From Astragalus membranaceus (Eukaryota > Streptophyta > Magnoliopsida > Fabales > Fabaceae), in the NCBI GenBank assembly GCA_039519185.1, contig CM076846.1, forward strand, positions 148,442,605 to 148,506,604: 64,000 nt of DNA, written 5' to 3'. Shown here in pieces: positions 57,783-64,000 of the stretch. The notes under the pieces were generated by a model. The model saw nothing but the letters and a program-made list of their open reading frames with translations. It searched no databases and had not been told where the DNA came from. The position numbers were made by a program, and so were the translations under genes. The number at the start of each line of letters is the position of its first letter. Within the stretch, counting starts at the first letter, position 1.

Positions 57783-60700
57783 CTAATTTTGAAACAACTT
57801 CTTCACTCTAGTCTTGGTTAGTCTTGGAGATGTTCTTACTCTTCCTGACTCTTGGGTTAAATCACCTCCATAATCAGCAACAGCATTTGAACTATGTGCA
57901 GTGCCAGCTTCATCAATCACTCCTGGTGCAGTGGCAGCTACTGCAGTAACTGTTGGTGCAGATCCTTTTTTGATTGGCAACTTCCGTCTAATTCCAAGTT
58001 GTTTATTCCTTCCTGTTACCTTTGCAGCAATATGGACTGGTGCAGCAGAATCAACAACTGGTGCAGCAGAATCAACAAATGGTGCAGCAGAATCAACAAC
58101 TGGTGCAGCAGCAATATGGACTGATGCAGCAGAATCAACAACTGGTGCAGCAGAATTAGGCACTTGTTGTGCAGCATCATCAGGCACTTGTTGTGCAGCA
58201 TCATCAGGCACTTGTTCTGCAGCAGCATCAGGGACTGCATCTGTTCTCTGTTTCTTTGGCTTCCTCTAAAACACAGCAAGTAATTAAACAGAAGTTTAAA
58301 CAGAATTGTAGGCCAGTAATTAAACAGAATTAAACAGAAGTAATTAAACAGAAGTTATACCTTCCTTGACTGAGCTTCTGCACTTACTTCAGTGCTCTTG
58401 CATCCCCTTGCATTATGTCCTAATTTGTTGCATTTGGTACACCTATATTTGGTATTTTGCCTCTTCAAATTGGTTGCATTAGGGTCTTCATCAAATTCCC
58501 TTCTTCTAAGCTTCTTGGGCCTCCCAGGACCTCTTTTATATTGTGGAGGCAACATTTCCTCCTCACAAATCGTAGGCCACATGTTTTGGCCATTAATGGG
58601 GCTTATACCAAGATTGTAGCATTCCAAATATTTCTCTCTGCTGTAACAGTCATCAACATAGTCCATAGGTTTGTAACCCTTATAAGACATCCCAGCTATT
58701 GCATGTCTACATGGTATCCCTATCAACTGCCAGTAGTTACAACTACAGGTTCTTTTAACTAGGTCCACTACAAACCTATTTATAAATGCAGTGTGTACTA
58801 CTTCAAACTGTTCTTCAGCAGACCATGTTGGCAACCAATTGCCACTGTGTTCTATCTCTCTATCTAATCTCTTCATGGGTTTAGGCATTATGGGAAACTG
58901 CCATTTACCACCTTTCCTCCTTAAATCAGTTATCCTACCCATTAGATATGTTCTAATCCATTCACACATAGAAATAATTGGCCTATCTCTAGCAACCAGA
59001 ATTGTACTATTAAAAGCTTCAGCTAAATTATTCATCAAAACATCACACTTGGGATAAAAACTAAAAGCATGCTTACACCATAACTTGGTAGGAACACCCA
59101 TGAGCCACTCCCATGCTTTAACATCCAGCTTCTTCATCTCTTTCATTTGTTCCTCCCATCCTTGATAGTAGGTAGCCTTTGCAGCCCCCATCATTAGGTC
59201 TCTCATTGCTGTACCTCCTCCAAATTTCTTCTTGAAATTGGCATATAGATGCCTCAAGCAAAGCCTATGTTCCACTGTCTCAAACATCTCTTCAAACACA
59301 GCAACCAAACCCTATAAATTAAACAAAAACAGCAACAATTTATTAAAACACAGCAACAAATTAAACAAACACAGAAACAAATTAAACAATATACACTGAA
59401 ATGAAACACGGTGAAGGTTTTAAACAATATACCTTTTGCTGATCTGAAATGAAAACCCATCTACTTTCTTGACCAATGTCCTCCATAAGCAAGGTCAAGA
59501 ACCATCTCCATGATTCCTTTGTTTCATTCTCAACAACTCCAAATGCAAGTTGATAATATTGGTCATTTGGGTCTCTTCCAATAGCTATTAAGAGCTGTCC
59601 CCCATATTTTGTCTTCAAATGACATCCATCAACCCCAATAAAGGGCCTACATGCAGTCTTGAATCCTCTCTTTGTGCCATTGAAACAGAAGTAAAAAGAC
59701 CCAAATCTGGCTTGCAAACTGGGTGGAATTCTATCAACATTGATTTTGCAAGTGTTACCTTGGTGAGCCCGAACAAGCTCTCCAGCATAATTCCAAAGCT
59801 GAGAGTATTGCTTATCTGCATCACCTTCAACAAGATCTCTTGCAATCTTGATTCCCTTCCAAGCCCTATTGACACTCACACCAGTAGCATACTTCCTTCT
59901 AATCTCCAGCATGACTTCGGATATTTTAACCTTGTTTGTTGATTGAAGCTTTTCAGCCACAAGTCTACTTACCCACTTGGAGTTGGCATTTCTATTATTA
60001 AAAACCCTCCCACACGTGTGCTTACCCTTGTATGTTTTTAACCTATACGTGTGACTGGTACCCACTTGACTACAATAAGCCAGATACCCACATTCACTTT
60101 TACACACAAGCCTTGCCCTATTTTTTTCATTTTTTAAATACTTTAACTCCCTGCCATTTAATACAGCATGTTCCAAAATTGCCTCTTTAAATTGAGCAAT
60201 AGAGTTAAACTCCAAACCAAGCTTGAATTTATAATCCCTATTTAATTCTTCTTTCTTGAAAACAGGGTACCTCATACCTATTTGCCCAATATCATCTTCC
60301 TCAGCTTCTGAACATGTGCTGAATAACTCCTCACTCTCATATGTGTCCTCCATCACTTGTTCCTCTTCATCACTTGATGTAGATAAGGTTATTCCTGCTG
60401 CAGCTCTTTTTGTAGGAGACATCATCTTACGAGTAGACCACATCTTGGTTCTTCTTTTCTTGACAAAAACTTTTTCTTCAGCAGCAGCAGGTACCTCAGG
60501 TTCAAATCCTTCATCAACAGCATTTGCCCTTTCTTCTTCACTGTCATCAAAATGAATCCCTGTAGCATCATCTTCAGATTCAGCTTCAGTAGCTCCTTCA
60601 GTCTCCTCCTCTAAACCCTTGCCACTGGAATCTCCATCAATCTTCTCCCCAACCAGTGATTCAACATACATATGTATGTCACAGTTATGCTTGATTGCAA

Positions 60701-60953
60701 AATCAGAACATTGGAGTGCATCTCTGTCTACCTTAAGTGACTTATAACCACCTATGTAGTCTGGTGAATCAGACATCCACCATAGGAGAACCTCTTCTTT
60801 GTAACCTAAGTCTCTAACAATGTCAACAGCTTCAAAGAAACTCCATTTGTCAACATCATTGATGTTGGCAACAGCAATATCCCCACCATTGTAGCCAGTG
60901 TTTTCCCCAACTTCAAATTTACCCCCATGGTGAATAATGATGCTGAAACTCAT
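57783..60953 (-). CDS. MULE transposase (MURA-like), three exons, 984 aa, apparently intact
   Basis: Exons 59433-60953, 58361-59311 and 57783-58265 with GT-AG introns; frames join exactly (507, 317 and 160 residues). Residues 1-105 are the all-beta N-terminal domain often seen in plant MULE transposases, followed by an acidic linker. A MuDR-type DNA-binding domain spans about 235-335 (KLGLEFNSIAQFKEAI, KTYKGKHTC). The catalytic core has Asp442 (FIGVDGCH), Asp504 (FISDQQK) and Glu605 (MNNLAEAFNSTI). A SWIM zinc finger uses Cys696, Cys698, Cys708 and His710 (CSCNYWQLIGIPCRHA). A basic GRPKKLRR patch and a CCHC knuckle (CTKCNKLGHNARGC) follow. Exon 3 is an Ala/Pro-rich tail with repeated VVDSAAP units. 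It catalyses cut-and-paste movement at the TIRs in this family. No stop or frameshift was seen. Confidence 0.92.
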
Positions 60954-61596
60954 GCCTACAAAAAACCAAACATTTTCAACTTTAAAAAAGGTCCCTCAAA
61001 TATATATATATTTTAAAAAGGTCCCTCAATTATCAATGAAAACTGCTCAGTCAAATAAAGCACAAAGGCCCCTCATTTAAATACACAACACAGGAACATG
61101 GGTCAAAAACAACACAATCACAGCTGTGGTCCCAACAAACATGCATGAGAAGTAAAACAACACGAATCAAAATAATCACAGCAAGAGGAGTCAAAAACAA
61201 GACAATCACAGCAACAGTAGTAAAAACACATGCATGAGAATCAACATAACCTATTTTATTAACACAATCACAACAAACATCAACAGAATCAACAAAAACA
61301 CACGCATCAAAAGGTGTTTTGACCAATAGAGTGCAATAAACACTCTCTTTTTGCATTTCAAACTGATACACAGAAAAACTTACTACTGAGCTTCACAAAC
61401 CCATCATCAAATGATTTTACAAACCCTAAACTAAAACACATCAACGAACCAAGTAAAAGACAGAAAAACTTACTTTTGAGCTTCGTTTCACTTCGTCTTC
61501 GTTGTTGCTTCGTCTTCGTCTTCTTCTCTCGCAAAACCCTTCGTCTTCTTCTCTCGCAAAACCCCTCGTCTTCTTCTTCTCAGTGTGTTACTGCAT

Positions 61597-61636
<40 letters not shown>

Positions 61637-61713
61637 TACGCTCTACTCAGAAAGCTTTCCATTCTTCCTCTGTTTCTTCTTTCTTTTACTTTCAATTTTT
61701 TTTAATTGATAAT
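60954..61713 (-). promoter_or_regulatory. 5' region of the MULE transposase gene
   Basis: 760 bases between the transposase start and the right TIR. It has two copies of AAAAAGGTCCCTCAA (60985-61030), a (CTCACT)n stretch (61596-61634) and CTTCGTCTTCTTCTCTCGCA-type duplications (61518-61575). It probably holds the 5' UTR; transcription is likely to begin in or near the TIR, as in other MULEs. Confidence 0.5.
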
Positions 61714-61914
61714 TTAACACGTGGCAAGCCATTTGGCAATTAAAAATGCCACATAGATACTTGACTGACACGTAGACAGAGTGTTAACAGACATCCTAAC
61801 AGAAGGGCTAACGCCAAATTGTTGAAATTTGCAAGGGGTTTTTTAAAAAAAATTTTTTGCAGGGGGTAAAAGCAAAACAGCCCCTATTTGCAGGGGGTAA
61901 AAACGTATTTAAAC
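61714..61914. repeat. Right terminal inverted repeat of the MULE
   Basis: About 201 bp, the reverse complement of 56165-56366. It is followed by the 9-bp duplication TTAAAGAAA at 61915-61923. Confidence 0.9.
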
Positions 61915-61937
61915 TTAAAGAAATTAGGGATGTTACA

Positions 61938-62345
61938 GCTAGCAAAATTTCCCAAATTATTTTTTCTAAAAAAATCAAAAATTAAACCTCATTTGCTTTT
62001 TTTTGTGAGCCGCACAAAGCAACAAGAGTGCCAACGGGAGCACCAACGGAAGCGCCAACAGGATCAGCAACGAGAGCGCCAATGGAGCGCTAACGGGGGG
62101 CATATTCTATATTAAATCTCATTTTCTTTTTTCTTCATTTTTACTGCATTATTAATATTATATGAAGATACCGATTTTTTTAACTTTTTGCAACAAAACT
62201 ATTTTAATAAATTTGAAATATCGCCTTTTATCGAGTTTTTTCTTTTTCTTTTATTACATTTTGTAACTTTCAACGTATTTATAATTTCATAGCAAATTAG
62301 AACAAATACAGTATCACCCGTGCGTATGCACGGGTAAAATACTAG
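61938..62345 (+). mobile_element. Helitron-like 3' terminus (fragment)
   Basis: The hairpin ACCCGTGCGTATGCACGGGT (62316-62335) is followed six bases later by CTAG (62342-62345) and then T, the Helitron 3'-end signature (hairpin, CTRR, insertion before T). A candidate 5' end TCTATATTAAAT follows ATT near 62107 but cannot be proved. Upstream, 62020-62095, is a run of AGCGCCAACGG-like ~12-base repeats. No coding sequence. Confidence 0.5.
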
Positions 62346-64000
62346 TATTATATAACTGAACTGATTTTGATTCGGCTATTAAAAACCTGTCTCTATTGGC
62401 TTTCAATTCTTCAAATAGAACTTCACTATCAAGATAATGAGAATCGTCACGAATTAAGTAAGTTTCAAAATGTATGCAATATGATTTCAATTATGTGGAT
62501 CTCTACTCTCCGATGATCTGAATTTTTTGTTTATATATATATATTTGTAACAAGATAAAATTTTATTCAAATATAAGTATATACCACTAAGTAAAAGTAA
62601 AATAAATTTGGTGCCCCCAAAGAAATGGGGCTCGAGCGGTCGCCCCTTCCGCCCTTGCTCAGATTCACCACTACTTTACTCATACACTAAAGAAATGTGT
62701 GGAGATACAGCCTAGTGAGGGGTCACTTGAACCCCCTAGGAAAAAAATCATTTATCTCCCTATATATAAAAATACTTTGACCCCCCTAAAATTATAATTT
62801 TGCATTGAGACCCCTAATTTTGCACCCAACTACACCTCACACAAATTCATCACCCGTGACCTCTTCTCTAACTGCTCTTCTCACTTCATCGCACCACTAC
62901 ACCAGAGTAGATCATCAAACACGACCCCACAACCACAACCTCTTCTCTCTACCCTGCTCCGCCTTCTTCCGCCCACGAGAACTACAACCTCTTCTCTCTT
63001 CTCTCTTCTTGCTCCACACGAAGCCACCATGTCACCGTCCTTTGCGCGCCGTTACTCCACACCTCCATCGCGTCGCTTCTTCTGGTGAGCCCTAATTTCT
63101 TCTCCAGATGAAAACCCTAATTTGTTTCAGATTACTTTCTTCTCCACGTGAAAACCGTAAATTACTTTAGCTTAAACCCTAAATTGTTTAATATCTAATT
63201 TGTAGTTATTGAATAAATTAATTGAACCTTAAATTGATTGAAACTTCTGGGTAGAAATTCAGAATCTGGATTGGATGAAATTGAACTCGTTCTTGTGTTG
63301 GACCTGAAATTGAACATGTTCTTATGTTGGATTGGATGTGTATTTCTGCTATGTTCAGAATCAGGAAGTTCTAGTTTTTGTTTCAAAATGTCTAATGTTT
63401 TGTTTTCAGACTATAGTTTCAAATGTCCAATGCTTTGTTTCAAATTCCAGTTCAGAATCTACTTTGTTTTCTGCTAATTGAACTCCTTCTACTTTAATAT
63501 GTTTTCTACTGAATATATTAAAAAAAATTAATTATTTTTTTAACAATGCATGCTCGTAAAAAATTTTGACCCCTGACCTCGTGTCTTGGATCCGCCACCG
63601 CCTATGACAAAAGTATACGGTGCACTCTCCTTCTTTCCAATAGAGCTATATTCTTCACTATTTATTAAACTCATCAATATACATTAAAAGCAACCACCAC
63701 ACATGATTTCATTAAAAAAAGCAACCACAAATGAACAAAATAACAAATTACTGTGTCCCTTTTGGTCACTTTGCTGATAATCCTCACCTAATTAATCAAA
63801 CACATGAAGTGATCATTTGCCATTGGAAATCAATTGTATGATTCATGAAGTCAAAAGTTTTGATTTTTGAACTACTAACACAATAATTTAACGATATTTT
63901 TGGCTCTCCCGGTTTTCAATTTTGTTTTCATTTTTCCCCTTTCTAGCTGAAAGATGAAAATTCCCAACTCTCACTTTATAAACTTTGTTACAACAATAAC
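62346..64000. other. Intergenic DNA without a recognised gene
   Basis: The first 28 bases repeat 52336-52363. Short phrases such as CAGATTCACCACTAC (62659-62673) and GATCCGCCACCGCC (63589-63602) resemble edges of decayed plant transposons. The C/T-rich open frame at 62805-63095 has the composition of a 5' UTR and no recognisable domain. Nothing else is supported. Confidence 0.45.

Larger units (their letters stand above)
56165..61914. mobile_element. Complete Mutator-like element (MULE), 5750 bp, two convergent genes
   Basis: Terminal inverted repeats of about 200 bp (GTTTAAATACGTTTTTACCC...) lie at both ends, flanked by a perfect 9-bp duplication. Inside are a plus-strand GRF-type zinc-finger gene from the left and a minus-strand transposase gene from the right, converging on a 660-bp repeat-rich spacer. 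All coding exons are open with GT-AG introns, so the element may be autonomous. It interrupts an LTR 14 bases from that LTR's tip. Confidence 0.92.
53696..61937 (-). mobile_element. 5' LTR of the deleted Ty3/gypsy element (~2.48 kb), split by a Mutator-like element
   Basis: The ends are TGTAACACCCCAATATTTC at 53696 and GGGATGTTACA at 61937 (minus sense TGTAACATCCC...GGGGTGTTACA). Without the Mutator-like insertion (56165-61914) and one 9-bp duplication the LTR is about 2483 bp. It has the GAGATAACATATCTC hairpin (54100-54114), a triplicated 'CCGACCGTGCAA' repeat (54220-54390) and GC-rich palindromes (54865-54995). No target duplication links 52359-52363 (GATTC) with 61938-61942 (GCTAG). Confidence 0.78.

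Noticed and set aside
62805..63095. Open frame rich in Ser, Thr, His and Pro
   Set aside because: C/T-rich composition like a 5' UTR; no domain, no continuation in a following exon that could be recognised.

Overview
This window is plant nuclear DNA: AT-rich, spliced host gene with GT-AG introns, and dominated by LTR retrotransposons and DNA transposons. The mix of Athila-type and Ogre-type Ty3/gypsy elements (Ogre PBS complementary to tRNA-Arg, LTR beginning TGTCATACCCC), long LTRs beginning TGTAACAYCC, Ty1/copia, a Mutator-like element and MITEs points to a eudicot, most likely a legume. That assignment is an inference from element style. No bacterial or organellar genes, rRNA or tRNA genes are visible.

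Layout. (1) 1-10616: two nearly identical, non-autonomous Athila-type elements in tandem sharing LTRs (LTR-internal-LTR-internal-LTR; first LTR cut by the window edge). Each internal region encodes only gag-protease; copy 1 is open, copy 2 is split by one extra A. They sit inside the gag of an older Athila-like element (10617-11322 and 14070-14583), which is also interrupted by a 2.75 kb solo LTR with a perfect 5-bp target duplication. (2) 14584-34398: a 5'-truncated LTR, then a three-level nest. A solo LTR (17111-18603 plus 32982-34398) contains a 14.4 kb Ogre-like element on the minus strand (18604-32981), which contains another solo LTR (24895-27490, TSD TGGCC). The Ogre-like element has both LTRs, PBS, PPT and a TATA box but no gag-pol. 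(3) 34816-41933: a complete Ty1/copia element (+) with all domains but three coding lesions, unusual TA...CA ends and an interrupted PBS. (4) 42609-43738: a long inverted repeat with a Tourist-like MITE in one arm; the other arm is a natural empty site. (5) 44960-49261: the only clear host gene, minus strand, ten coding exons, a leucine-zipper MIP1/DUF547 protein of 577 aa. (6) 52364-61937: a deleted LTR retrotransposon (minus) with a complete 5.75 kb Mutator-like element (56165-61914) near its LTR tip. (7) 61938-64000: a Helitron-like 3' end and unassigned DNA.

The most notable unit is the Mutator-like element. It has about 200-bp terminal inverted repeats, a perfect 9-bp target duplication, an apparently intact three-exon transposase (984 aa; DDE residues, SWIM finger, CCHC knuckle) reading in from the right TIR, and a convergent two-exon gene reading in from the left TIR that encodes a 152-aa GRF-type zinc-finger protein with a C-terminal membrane segment. 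This layout parallels the convergent mudrA/mudrB pair of maize MuDR, but the second protein is of a different kind.

Other unexplained structure lies in the LTRs: an array of 15 AATCGATT-type sites upstream of the Ogre-like TATA box, seven hairpins with a conserved loop and mostly self-complementary changing stems in the same LTR, a covarying hairpin in the TGTAACAYCC LTR family, and paired GC-rich palindromes in at least three different LTR families.
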